64,000 nucleotides of DNA from an uncultured Clostridia bacterium. Lineage in GTDB: Bacteria > Bacillota > Clostridia > TANB77 > CAG-508. This document shows positions 56,262-64,000 of this stretch, piece by piece. Position numbers and translations under genes: made by a program. Position 1 is the first letter of the stretch, and each line of letters begins with the position of its first letter. The stretch lies in contig CAKPRG010000007.1 in the NCBI GenBank assembly GCA_934182465.1, positions 1-64,000 on the forward strand. Direction: 5' to 3'. The notes under the pieces were generated by a model, which was not told where the DNA came from, searched no databases, and saw nothing but the letters and a program-made list of their open reading frames with translations.

Positions 56262-56561
56262 TCAGTCCTCTGTTTTCCACAGATTTTTTCGAAGTACTTC
56301 ATGTACTGTCGCAGGAGATATCTCTGCTAAATTTTCAGCCAAGCTATGAACAGCTGAATCATACACCGTTCGTGCATGATTTCGATCCCCTTTAGCAATT
56401 AATTTGGTTATTTCTTCAAAGTTGATATCACCTGGTTTGTCGATATCTTCAATGAAAAAAGAGATAAGGTCCCAATATTCTTCGTAGAATTGTGGATCTG
56501 ATTTTTTTACACTTTCAATAAGATCTAAAAATTTTTGCTTTTGCCGTGTTGATTCATCCAT
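56262..56561 (-). CDS. Small helical protein of atypical composition
   Basis: A 99-residue protein with a GGGAGGA site before ATG 56561. It is predicted to be all-helical and acidic, without membrane segments (KQKFLDLIESVKKSDPQFYE, ITKLIAKGDRNHARTVYD, SPATVHEVLRKNLWKTED). No known family recognised. Its DNA is clearly richer in G+C and uses codons such as CTG, GCA, CGT and TCC that are rare in its neighbours, suggesting recent transfer. It stands alone between carB and the ABC operon. Confidence 0.65.
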   Translation of the reverse strand: MDESTRQKQKFLDLIESVKKSDPQFYEEYWDLISFFIEDIDKPGDINFEEITKLIAKGDRNHARTVYDSAVHSLAENLAEISPATVHEVLRKNLWKTED

Positions 56562-56711
56562 TGATGTGTCCTCCCAAATTTTTATGAGAAAATAATAAAA
56601 AAATTACTATCTATATTATATAATACTTTACATGAAATTGCAAACGCAGGGGTTACAAATGTTTTAAAGTATAGTTTTAAATAGTTTTGAATTGTATTTT
56701 CAACTTTTGTA

Positions 56712-56763
56712 TTGACAAAAATAAATAATTAATATATTATTGTGATAGTACAGATAGTACAAT
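56712..56763 (+). promoter_or_regulatory. Promoter and direct-repeat operator of the YtrA-type ABC operon
   Basis: TTGACA (56712-56717), a 17-bp spacer and TATTAT (56735-56740). Just downstream, TAGTACA occurs twice (56746-56752 and 56755-56761), overlapping the likely transcription start. GntR/YtrA repressors often bind such GTAC-containing sites, and the operon encodes one. Confidence 0.65.
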
Positions 56764-56792
56764 AAACAAAAATGTTTAAGGGGGATTTTTAT

Positions 56793-57689
56793 ATGATAGA
56801 AATTAGAAACCTAAGTAAATCATATGGAAAGAAAAAAGTACTAGACAAATTAAACTGTAATATAAAAACAGGAAGTATATATGGTTTAATTGGAGCAAAT
56901 GGTGCTGGAAAATCTACATTATTAAGAATAATAAATGATGTATTTAAAAGAGATGAAGGTACTGTTTTGGTAAATGAAGAAGAGGTTGAAAATAACCAAG
57001 AACTAAAACAAAAACTAGTATTTGTACCAGATGATTTATTTTTTTATCCATCATATACATTAAAAGATATGGGAAAATTTTATTCTGCAATGTATAAAAA
57101 ATTTGATATGAAATATTTAGAAGAACTTGCAGGAATATTAAAATTAAATATGAATGAAAAAATTCAAAATTTTTCAAAAGGAATGAAAAGACAATGTGCT
57201 TTAATTTGTGCTTTGTCAACAAATGCAGAGTATATGTTTTTTGATGAAACATTTGATGGATTAGACCCTGTTGTTAGAAATTTAATGAAAAAGATTATAG
57301 CTAAACAAATGGAAAAAAATAATACTACTATAATTATGACAAGTCATAACCTAAGAGAACTTGAAGACATTTGTGATAATTTAGGACTTTTATATAAAGG
57401 TGGAATTTTATTTGAAAGTGATGTTGATTCTTTAAAAACAAATATTTTTAAGGTTCAAATTTCATTAAAAGAAGATTTTTCAGAAAAAGATTTTGAAAAA
57501 TTAAATATATTGAGTTTTAAAAAAGTAGGAAGTGTTGCAACAATCATTGTAAAAGGTGAAAAGGAAGAAAGTGAAGAATACTTAAAATCAAAAAATCCAA
57601 TAATTTTAGACTTTTTAACACTTACTTTAGAAGAAATTTTTATTTATGAAATGGAGGTATTAGGTTATGAATTCAACCAAGTTGTTTAA
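56793..57689 (+). CDS. ABC transporter ATP-binding protein (YtrB-like)
   Basis: A 298-residue ATPase with Walker A GANGAGKSTLLRII (about 36), signature FSKGMKRQCALI (about 133), Walker B YMFFDETFDGLDP and SHNLRELED. The residue after the Walker B Asp-Glu is Thr rather than the usual Pro. Start ATG 56793 follows AAGGGGGA; the in-frame ATG at 56772 lies upstream of that site. It overlaps the permease gene by 23 bases. Part of a three-gene ATPase-permease-regulator operon. Confidence 0.88.
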   Translation: MIEIRNLSKSYGKKKVLDKLNCNIKTGSIYGLIGANGAGKSTLLRIINDVFKRDEGTVLVNEEEVENNQELKQKLVFVPDDLFFYPSYTLKDMGKFYSAMYKKFDMKYLEELAGILKLNMNEKIQNFSKGMKRQCALICALSTNAEYMFFDETFDGLDPVVRNLMKKIIAKQMEKNNTTIIMTSHNLRELEDICDNLGLLYKGGILFESDVDSLKTNIFKVQISLKEDFSEKDFEKLNILSFKKVGSVATIIVKGEKEESEEYLKSKNPIILDFLTLTLEEIFIYEMEVLGYEFNQVV

Positions 57690-59712
57690 TGTAAAATACT
57701 TTTTTCAAAATTTAAAAAAATCAAAAACGCTATTAAGTTTAACAATTCTAATAGTACCAATATTAACTCTGTTAATACTAATAAATATAAATGATATGGA
57801 TATAAATTTAACAGATATGATGTATGGATGCAATACAATAAATCTACTTGGAATGTATGTTATACCAATATGTATATCTTTTATATTATTTGGTTATGTA
57901 TTTAAAAGAAAAAGTGTAGATTTTATAGGATCAATGCCAATAAATCGAAAATCTATTTTTATAACAAATTTAATAGGTGGAATTTTAATAATAACATTAA
58001 TTCAAATGTTAAATTTCTTAGTAATTGGATTATCAACAATATTTTTAGAAAATATCGTTTTAAGTTTTAATGCAATTTTGGATTTTTGCTTAGTAGGAAT
58101 TGTATCATATACATTTATGTATACTGCAACAAATATAGCAATGGCAATTTCAGGAAATTTATTAACACAAATTGCAGTAACGATGCTAATAGTATTTTTA
58201 GTACCATTTTCAATAGATGCAGTAAAAGAATTTGATTTGTATCCAATAATATCATTCTATAGAAATTCAACAGAAACTATAAATATGGATTTAGTAAAAA
58301 ACGTTGATAGTACATTACCTTATGGAATAATTAAAAATATTGCTTTAAGAAATTCAAATTTAGTTACAAATATAAGTATGGCAAAAATGTTAGTATTAAG
58401 TATATGCTATTCTATTATAGGTTTGGTATTGTTTGAAAAAAGAAAAATGGAAAATACAGAAGAATCTTTTTATAGTATATATATGCATTTATTTGTAAAA
58501 GGTTTGACTTTAACACCAATTATTTCCGTATTAGCAATTATTGATGCTCCACCAACAGGACTCGCATTATTATTAGCAGTGATTTTTGTATATTATTATG
58601 TTTATGATATTATTACAAATAGAAAAGTAAAACTAAAAGTAGAAATACCAGTGTTTGTTTTAACTGTACTAATATTGTTTGGTGCATTTAAAGGAGCACA
58701 TTATATTTTTGAAGATAAAGAAACAATTTATTCAAAATCAGATATAAAAAGTATTTGTATTTCAAATTATATATATGATGGCTATTATACTAATAGTACA
58801 GCTGTATATGATTTAAAACAAATGAATTATGAATTTACAGATGCAGAAATTATAAATGAGTTTTATAGTGGTCTAGATTATACAATGAGTTACTATGATG
58901 GAATTTACAATAGAAATAACATTAATGTAAAAATAAAATTACAAGATGGAAAAGAATTTTGTGGAGAAGTTTCTTTAAAATCTACTAATTACAAAAAGAT
59001 TTTATCTAAAATTAGACAAGATGATGGTTATAAAAAAGCTGTTGCAGAAGATTTAAAAATAGAAGACAACAATTTTTATAATTTAATTTATTTGAATCAA
59101 AATTTAACAAAAGAAGAAAAAACAAAAATAATAAATATGTTAAAAGAAACAACTGAAAATGTAGATAATGTTTTAAATAAAGAAATAGAATTTAATACAA
59201 ATAGTAATTTTGATACAAACACAATGATTAGTTGGTTTTACTATAAAAATCATAAATTTTATGAAGTAAATATTCCTATAGATATAAACAAAGATTTGGA
59301 AAGTTATTTAAAAAATAAATCAAATGAATGCTTTGATGAAGGAATAGAATATACAAATAATAAAGATTATTCATATGCAATATCTACTAATCAAAATATG
59401 GATATAGGCTATAGAAATGACAAATTTTCAAAAAAATTATTAGAATTTGTAAAAAGTGCTTCTAAAAATGTTGATGTAAATAAAGAATATAGGCAAATTG
59501 ATTTAAGTATATATGGAGAGGATTTTGATAAAAGATACTATTTCTATACAAATGATGTTGAATCAGTAGATAAAATAATAAAAGAATATGGTGAAAGTAC
59601 ATATACAACAGATAATTATGATTATGAGGAAGATTACGATTACGATAATGAAAAATATGATTATACAAATTTTTTAGAGTTAGATAATAATAATGTTTAT
59701 CGTGTAGAATAG
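57667..59712 (+). CDS. ABC transporter permease with large extracytoplasmic domain
   Basis: A 681-residue permease of the YtrC/D-like type. About six helices in residues 20-260 (VGIVSYTFMYTATNIAMAIS and others) and further helices to about residue 350 are followed by a large soluble C-terminal domain (about 360-681). The tail is rich in Tyr, Asp and Asn (SVDKIIKEYGESTYTTDNYD). The ATPase gene overlaps its start, and the regulator gene begins 15 bases after its stop. YtrA-type operons usually respond to cell-wall antibiotics; that role is inferred here. Confidence 0.8.
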   Translation: MNSTKLFNVKYFFQNLKKSKTLLSLTILIVPILTLLILININDMDINLTDMMYGCNTINLLGMYVIPICISFILFGYVFKRKSVDFIGSMPINRKSIFITNLIGGILIITLIQMLNFLVIGLSTIFLENIVLSFNAILDFCLVGIVSYTFMYTATNIAMAISGNLLTQIAVTMLIVFLVPFSIDAVKEFDLYPIISFYRNSTETINMDLVKNVDSTLPYGIIKNIALRNSNLVTNISMAKMLVLSICYSIIGLVLFEKRKMENTEESFYSIYMHLFVKGLTLTPIISVLAIIDAPPTGLALLLAVIFVYYYVYDIITNRKVKLKVEIPVFVLTVLILFGAFKGAHYIFEDKETIYSKSDIKSICISNYIYDGYYTNSTAVYDLKQMNYEFTDAEIINEFYSGLDYTMSYYDGIYNRNNINVKIKLQDGKEFCGEVSLKSTNYKKILSKIRQDDGYKKAVAEDLKIEDNNFYNLIYLNQNLTKEEKTKIINMLKETTENVDNVLNKEIEFNTNSNFDTNTMISWFYYKNHKFYEVNIPIDINKDLESYLKNKSNECFDEGIEYTNNKDYSYAISTNQNMDIGYRNDKFSKKLLEFVKSASKNVDVNKEYRQIDLSIYGEDFDKRYYFYTNDVESVDKIIKEYGESTYTTDNYDYEEDYDYDNEKYDYTNFLELDNNNVYRVE

Positions 59713-59727
59713 AAAGGAGTGAAAGAA

Positions 59728-60075
59728 ATGATTAACTTAGATTATCAAAGTAGAACTCCAATTTATGAACAAATTATTGAAGAAATAGAAAGATATGTTG
59801 CTTTAGGAATTTTAAAACCTGAAGAACAATTACCATCTGTTAGAGAGTTAGCAACTGAATTAGGAATAAATCCAAATACTGTAAAAAAAGCATATACTGA
59901 ACTAGAAAGAAAAGGTGTTACAGTTACTCTTTCAACAAAAGGAACATATATTGCGTATAATACAGAAAAAATTGTAGAAGCAAAAATAGAAGAAAAATTA
60001 AAAGAAATTAGGAAATTAGTAAAAGATATTGAACAGATGGGATTGACAGAAGAGGAAATAAAAAAGAAAATATAA
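59728..60075 (+). CDS. GntR-family transcriptional regulator (YtrA subfamily)
   Basis: A 115-residue regulator. Winged HTH: SRTPIYEQIIEEIERYVALG, LPSVRELATELGINPNTVKKAYTELERKG (about 35-65), then a short helical dimerisation tail, as in YtrA. The start is ATG 59728 after AGAAAGGAG; the in-frame GTG at 59719 overlaps that site. Last gene of the ABC operon, and presumably the repressor acting on the TAGTACA repeats at 56746-56761. Confidence 0.88.
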   Translation: MINLDYQSRTPIYEQIIEEIERYVALGILKPEEQLPSVRELATELGINPNTVKKAYTELERKGVTVTLSTKGTYIAYNTEKIVEAKIEEKLKEIRKLVKDIEQMGLTEEEIKKKI

Positions 60076-60080
60076 TAAAA

Positions 60081-60127
60081 TATAATTTAGCAATATTTAG
60101 TTTTACAAATGTATTGCCTAAATTATA
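60081..60127 (+). other. Long hairpin after the regulator gene
   Basis: TATAATTTAGCAATA (60081-60095) pairs with TATTG, one bulged C, CTAAATTATA (60112-60127). There is no T run after it, so it may protect the 3' end rather than terminate. Confidence 0.5.
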
Positions 60128-60180
60128 AATGAATTTGTATAATACTATATAATAATGTGAAAAATTATTTATAAAATAAA

Positions 60181-60218
60181 AAGAAAAATGCGTGATTTCT
60201 AAGTCTCGCATTTTTCTT
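60181..60218. terminator. Bidirectional terminator between convergent genes
   Basis: AAGAAAAATGCG (60181-60192) pairs perfectly with CGCATTTTTCTT (60207-60218); A- and T-rich flanks let it act on both strands. Confidence 0.8.
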
Positions 60219-60220
60219 AT

Positions 60221-60276
60221 GTGCATTAAGCACAAGAACTATACTAGCTGTATAGTTTACTAGATTATTTCTAGTA
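60221..60276. other. Cluster of three small hairpins
   Basis: GTGC/GCAC (60221-60233), AACTATAC/GTATAGTT (60237-60257) and TACTAG/CTAGTA (60258-60276) follow one another directly after the GGDEF gene stop on the minus strand. Probably part of its 3' untranslated region. Function unknown. Confidence 0.45.
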
Positions 60277-60284
60277 TATGTTAT

Positions 60285-61592
60285 TCACTTTTTAGAGTTT
60301 TTGACATCTTTTCTTTTTGTTAATTTCTTTTCTACAATGCTTTCAGGTTTTGATGATTCTTCATAAGATATTTTATCAGAATTTTCAGTTATAGTACGAG
60401 CTGCTTTAGAGCTTTTTTTGAAAGTATACAACTGTTCATCAGCTTTACCTCGCAGATTTTCCATATTTACGGATTGTTCTTTTGTTTTGTTATACAAAGT
60501 ATATCCATAGGATACATATGGAATCTCAAAAATATCACTGTGTTTCTTATCTGAATTTTCATCTGAAATTTGTTGTGCTTGATTTTGTTTTTGTTGTTTT
60601 TTTAGTTTGTTCTGCGCTTCTTGTTCTTTACGCTTTTCTCCTAATCTTTCGCAAAATTCGGAATTTAATTTGTCTATATCTACTTTTGAAGAGAGAATTA
60701 CAGCAAATTCGTCTCCACCAGAGCGATAACAACTACCGTATTTTGAGTATACTTCTCGAATTATGGATGCTATTATTTCGAGCACGAGATTACCTTTTTC
60801 ATGTCCATATGTGTTATTTATTTTGGCAAAATCATCAATATCAAAGGTTACTAAGTAAAAGCTTTCATTGATTGTTTCAAAACGATTAAGGTAGCTGTTT
60901 TGATTCAACAGTTGTGTTAGTCTATCAATATACTGAGTGAGATCATTATAATAAATATAAATGAATGCGCCAGCAATCGAAATAGTTAACCAAAAACTTT
61001 TAACTGTAGGTATGATTAATTGAATAGATACACCTATTGCTATAAAAATAAGAATTCCTGTCAAAATGAAACTATTTTTGTTTTGGTGAAACTTACTGAA
61101 TTTGAAAGTTTTAACGAAAAAGTAACTTCCCGAGATTAGAAAAGCAATGGTATACAAGTGATAATATTTGGAATGATGATAAATATTGTTACCATCAATA
61201 TAAAATATTACGTGAAATGTAGTCAAAATAATTGTAATAATAATGTAATTTACAAAAATATAAATATTTGCATACTTTTTAGCTTTTTTTTCAGGAATTT
61301 TAAGTAGAGTATTTGTTTCAAAAACAGTTTTTGCACAAATAACTGGAATGAGTGGTCTTATACTTAATTCTAAAGTTTTTGATAAATAATGTAGTGTAAA
61401 TGCACCAGTAAAGTTTAAACCATTTAATGTTGCACTGGACCATTCACATAATCCACAAAGCATAATAAGTAAAAATGTTAAAACAAAACCATCTTTCCGA
61501 AGTTTTTTCAAATGTTTATTAGAAAAAACTATTATTAGCAACATCCAGTTTGTAAGAGTTGCTAATAAAATTAGCATATTATAATTGTCCAT
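60285..61592 (-). CDS. Membrane diguanylate cyclase (GGDEF protein)
   Basis: A 435-residue protein. About seven hydrophobic helices (residues 6-215) form a membrane sensor. The GGDEF domain follows: VTFDIDDFAKINNTYGHEKG, then the intact catalytic SGGDEFAVIL (about 293-302). A long Lys/Gln insert (about 325-352) interrupts the domain, which resumes with PYVSYGYTLYN and ADEQLYTFK. A charged tail of about 35 residues ends it. It should make cyclic di-GMP. No typical RxxD inhibitory site is seen five residues before GGDEF. ATG 61592 behind AGGAGG. Somewhat richer in GC than nearby genes. Confidence 0.88.
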   Translation of the reverse strand: MDNYNMLILLATLTNWMLLIIVFSNKHLKKLRKDGFVLTFLLIMLCGLCEWSSATLNGLNFTGAFTLHYLSKTLELSIRPLIPVICAKTVFETNTLLKIPEKKAKKYANIYIFVNYIIITIILTTFHVIFYIDGNNIYHHSKYYHLYTIAFLISGSYFFVKTFKFSKFHQNKNSFILTGILIFIAIGVSIQLIIPTVKSFWLTISIAGAFIYIYYNDLTQYIDRLTQLLNQNSYLNRFETINESFYLVTFDIDDFAKINNTYGHEKGNLVLEIIASIIREVYSKYGSCYRSGGDEFAVILSSKVDIDKLNSEFCERLGEKRKEQEAQNKLKKQQKQNQAQQISDENSDKKHSDIFEIPYVSYGYTLYNKTKEQSVNMENLRGKADEQLYTFKKSSKAARTITENSDKISYEESSKPESIVEKKLTKRKDVKNSKK

Positions 61593-61980
61593 AAGTTATT
61601 TACCTCCTAATGTTAAAAATATTAAGTCTATGTTACAATATAAAAATGAACCTCCTTTGCTTTAATTAAAGTTTTTTTAGTGAATAACAAAAAAATAATA
61701 TAAAAAACTGAAATATATTATATCATTTTTTTGAGTTAAAATCAATACAAGGAAACTAATAAAAAAGCTATAAATAGATGAAAAATATGTGAAAAAGCTA
61801 GTTGGAATTAAAAAGTAAACATAAGAATTTATATAACAAAAAATAAAATTGAAAAATTTTCAGAAATAAAAAAACATATAATTCATATTTAGATTTGACA
61901 AAAAAGTTAAAAAAAATCTTGAAAAAAAATAATAAAAATTATATAATTGACCTAAATTTGAAATAAGTGAGTAAAAAATA
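61593..61980. promoter_or_regulatory. Divergent intergenic region with tetR-like gene promoter
   Basis: A 388-base gap of extreme AT content. A plus-strand promoter, TTGAAA (61919-61924), 17-bp spacer, TATAAT (61942-61947), serves the TetR gene. On the minus side, besides AGGAGG for the GGDEF gene, a second strong AAAGGAGG lies at about 61649-61656 with no open frame behind it. A palindrome CTTTAATTAAAG occurs at about 61660-61671. No gene seen. Confidence 0.6.
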
Positions 61981-62559
61981 ATGAATAAAACAAAAAGAAA
62001 AATTTTTGAAACATCAATGAAACTTTTTGCAGAAAAAGGTTATGATGCAACAAGTATAGAAGAAATAACATCAGTAGTGGGAGTTGCAAAAGGAACTTTA
62101 TATTATCATTTTTCTAGTAAAGAAGAAATTTTTTATTTTTTAGTAGAAGAAGGAATGAAATTACTTAAAAATAGTATAGAAATAAAAACTTCAAAAACAG
62201 AAAATACGATAGAAAAATTAAAAGCAGTATCTGTTATACAATTAAAAGTAATATATAAATATGAAAATATAATTACTATAGTGTTAAGTCAAATGTTTGG
62301 AACAGGAAATAGAAATGTTTTCTGCAAAGATAAAGTAATAGAATACATAAATGTAATACAAGATATAATAGAAGAAGGACTTAAAAAAGGTGACATTAAA
62401 GAATGCAATAGTGAATTAATGGCATCTCAAATATTTTCTTTAACATGCTCAAGCTTAATTTTTTCTAGAAAAATAAAAGAAGAACTAAATAAAGAATTAA
62501 ATGTAAAAGAATTAGAAAAAGAATATGAAAAAGATTTTTTAAATCTTTTAGCAAAATAA
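61981..62559 (+). CDS. TetR-family transcriptional regulator
   Basis: A 192-residue regulator. The N-terminal HTH is typical: IFETSMKLFAEKGYDATSIE, VGVAKGTLYYHFSSKEEIF. The C-terminal ligand domain (about 50-192) is helical and not assignable to a known effector. The acyl-CoA ligase gene begins 62 bases after its stop, so control of fatty-acid activation, as with FadR-type TetR proteins, is plausible but inferred. No obvious Shine-Dalgarno is seen before ATG 61981. Confidence 0.88.
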   Translation: MNKTKRKIFETSMKLFAEKGYDATSIEEITSVVGVAKGTLYYHFSSKEEIFYFLVEEGMKLLKNSIEIKTSKTENTIEKLKAVSVIQLKVIYKYENIITIVLSQMFGTGNRNVFCKDKVIEYINVIQDIIEEGLKKGDIKECNSELMASQIFSLTCSSLIFSRKIKEELNKELNVKELEKEYEKDFLNLLAK

Positions 62560-62575
62560 TTAATATAAAGAAAAG

Positions 62576-62624
62576 AAAGGAGATATTTGTATAATTAATT
62601 TTATACAAATATAAACAAGAAATG
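62576..62624 (+). promoter_or_regulatory. Acyl-CoA ligase start region: Shine-Dalgarno and AUG separated by a perfect hairpin
   Basis: AAAGGAG (62576-62582) is followed at once by a perfect 12-bp stem, ATATTTGTATAA (62583-62594) with TTATACAAATAT (62601-62612). Nine bases later comes ATG (62622). Linear spacing is 39 bases; folded, it becomes nine, close to ideal. The palindrome could also be a TetR operator. Confidence 0.5.
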
Positions 62625-64000
62625 ACAGAAAGAAAACACACATGTACAAAAAAATTGTATGAACCACAAAAATTTAACAACTTAAAAGAAATTATTAATA
62701 ATTCACAAGAAAAATTTGCAGATAAACCTGCGTTTAAATTAAAAACAGAGCAAGAAGGAGTTTTTAAAGAAATTACATATAAAGAATATGTTAATGATAT
62801 TAATAGTTTAGGAACAGCTCTTATAAGTATTGGATTAAAAGATAAAAGAATTGGCGTGATTGGAGAAAATAGAAAAGAATGGGAACTAAGCTATTTGTCA
62901 ATTGTTTGTGGAACTGGTGTTGTAGTACCTTTAGATAAAGCTTTACCAGAAAATGAAATATTAAGCTTAATAGAACGTTCAGAAATAGAAGCTATTTTTT
63001 ATTCTGATAAATATAATAGTATTATGGAAAAAGTAAAAGAACAAAAAATAGGAAAAATAAAATTCTTTATTTCAATGGATGCAGAAGAAACTAAAGATGG
63101 AATTTATTCACAAAAAGAATTGATAAAACTTGGAAAAGATTTACTAAAAAATGGTGCTAGAAGTTTCTTAGATGCAGAAATTGATAATGAAAAAATGTCA
63201 ATAATGTTATTTACATCAGGAACAACATCAAAATCAAAAGCAGTAGCTTTATCACACAAAAATATATGTTCAAATATATATGATATAAGTTCTGTATTTG
63301 ATGTAGGTACAGAAGATACATTGCTATCATTTTTACCATTACATCATACATTTGAATCAACAGTTGGCTTTTTATATCCAGTTAGTGTTGGAGCATGTGT
63401 AGCTTTCTGTGAAGGTTTAAGACATATAGCTCAAAATATAAAAGAATATCAAGTTAGTGTAATGATTGCAGTTCCTGTACTATTTGAAAATATGTATAAG
63501 CAAATTTTAAAAAGTATAGATAAGCAAGGAAAAACTAAAAAAGTAAAATTCGGTATTAAATTAAGCAATTTATTAATGAAAATAGGAATTGATAAAAGAA
63601 GAAAAATATTTAAGGATATTCATGCAAACTTAGGTGGAAAACTAAGACTATTTGTAGCAGGTGCTGCAGCATTTAACCCAGAAGCAGAAAAAGGATTTAA
63701 TAGTTTTGGCGTTGAAACATACCAAGGTTATGGTTTAACAGAAACATCACCAGTTATTGCTGCTGAACATAAAGAATGTACAAAATTAGGTTCAATAGGA
63801 AAATTATTCCCAAGTTTTGAGGGAAAAATTATAGAACCAAATGAACAAGGAATTGGAGAATTAGCTGTTAAAGGTCCTTGCGTAATGCTTGGATATCATA
63901 ATAACGAAGAAGCTACAAAAAATGCTTTCCAAGATGGTTGGTTTTTAACAGGAGACTTGGCATATTTTGATAAAGATGATTATATATTTATAACAGGTAG
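62622..64000 (+). CDS. AMP-binding long-chain acyl-CoA ligase (cut by window end)
   Basis: The first 459 residues of an adenylate-forming enzyme, open to the window edge. Visible motifs: P-loop-like LFTSGTTSKSKAVALSHKN (normally SGTTGxPKG, here Ser replaces Gly), LPLHHTFE, YGLTETSPV (motif A5) and DGWFLTGDLAYFDKD (A7). It should activate a fatty acid as acyl-AMP and transfer it to CoA. The N-terminus contains KITYKEY-like EITYKEYVNDI and GVIGENRKEWELSY, typical of FadD15/AAE-type ligases. It lies behind a TetR gene. Confidence 0.88.
   Translation, partial: MTERKHTCTKKLYEPQKFNNLKEIINNSQEKFADKPAFKLKTEQEGVFKEITYKEYVNDINSLGTALISIGLKDKRIGVIGENRKEWELSYLSIVCGTGVVVPLDKALPENEILSLIERSEIEAIFYSDKYNSIMEKVKEQKIGKIKFFISMDAEETKDGIYSQKELIKLGKDLLKNGARSFLDAEIDNEKMSIMLFTSGTTSKSKAVALSHKNICSNIYDISSVFDVGTEDTLLSFLPLHHTFESTVGFLYPVSVGACVAFCEGLRHIAQNIKEYQVSVMIAVPVLFENMYKQILKSIDKQGKTKKVKFGIKLSNLLMKIGIDKRRKIFKDIHANLGGKLRLFVAGAAAFNPEAEKGFNSFGVETYQGYGLTETSPVIAAEHKECTKLGSIGKLFPSFEGKIIEPNEQGIGELAVKGPCVMLGYHNNEEATKNAFQDGWFLTGDLAYFDKDDYIFITG

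Noticed and set aside
60482..60871. 129-residue plus-strand frame inside the GGDEF gene
   Set aside because: It is antisense to the clearly coding GGDEF domain and has no ribosome binding site or recognisable domain.

Overview
The window is about 64 kb of very AT-rich DNA from a member of the Clostridia (Bacillota), most likely an uncultured gut lineage. The evidence is low-GC codon use with TGG for Trp and TGA as stop, Shine-Dalgarno-led genes with ATG/GTG/TTG starts, spoIIP, tmcAL, yvcK, and a queA-tgt-TIGR04086-HD-secD-secF order typical of Clostridia. No rRNA, tRNA, CRISPR array, insertion sequence or recombinase gene was found. The lineage is inferred, not proven.

Layout. 0-1 kb: an edge fragment, a broken RhuM gene and a NUDIX-like gene. 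1-18 kb: three large prepilin-like leucine-rich-repeat (LRR) surface proteins, each with a small membrane protein behind it, separated by guaD-polA-galE. 17.5-31.5 kb: envelope genes (family 2 glycosyltransferase, pilin-like protein, murB, yvcK, glycogen debranching enzyme, ABC exporter, ATP-grasp ligase, spoIIP, LTA-synthase-like enzyme). 31.7-43.3 kb: tmcAL, rnhA, coaE, queA, tgt and a divergent secD/secF pair. 43.5-48 kb: an ABC exporter whose permease is split by a stop codon, a zinc-ribbon protein and tyrS. 48-51.5 kb: the fourth LRR gene. 51.5-56.2 kb: carA-carB behind a leader peptide and terminator. 56-64 kb: a small gene of foreign composition, a YtrA-type ABC operon, a GGDEF protein, a TetR regulator and the start of an acyl-CoA ligase.

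The main discovery candidate is the module in front of all four LRR genes. Each has two inverted 23-bp sites enclosing 143-146 bp. Each site is an 8-bp arm, a 7-bp spacer and an 8-bp arm. The arms are nearly the same at all four loci. The spacer is identical within a pair but different at every locus, as expected for recombinase sites whose crossover region must match. The enclosed segment carries a perfect-spacing promoter (TTGACT-N17-TAGAAT), at a constant distance from the outer site, and a bidirectional terminator-like hairpin. At all four loci the promoter points away from the LRR gene into a terminator built around the outer site, so as assembled all four look OFF. Inversion would aim the promoter at the gene. 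I read this as a family of locus-addressed phase-variable promoters.

Downstream of each module lies a second conserved layer: an RNA leader closed by a long stem, followed by a hairpin whose 3' arm can pair either with its own 5' arm or with the Shine-Dalgarno sequence. The pairing is preserved by compensatory changes at the first locus. Other notable items are a pyrBI-like leader-peptide attenuator before carAB, start sites where a hairpin separates the Shine-Dalgarno sequence from the start codon, and several unexplained structured intergenic elements.
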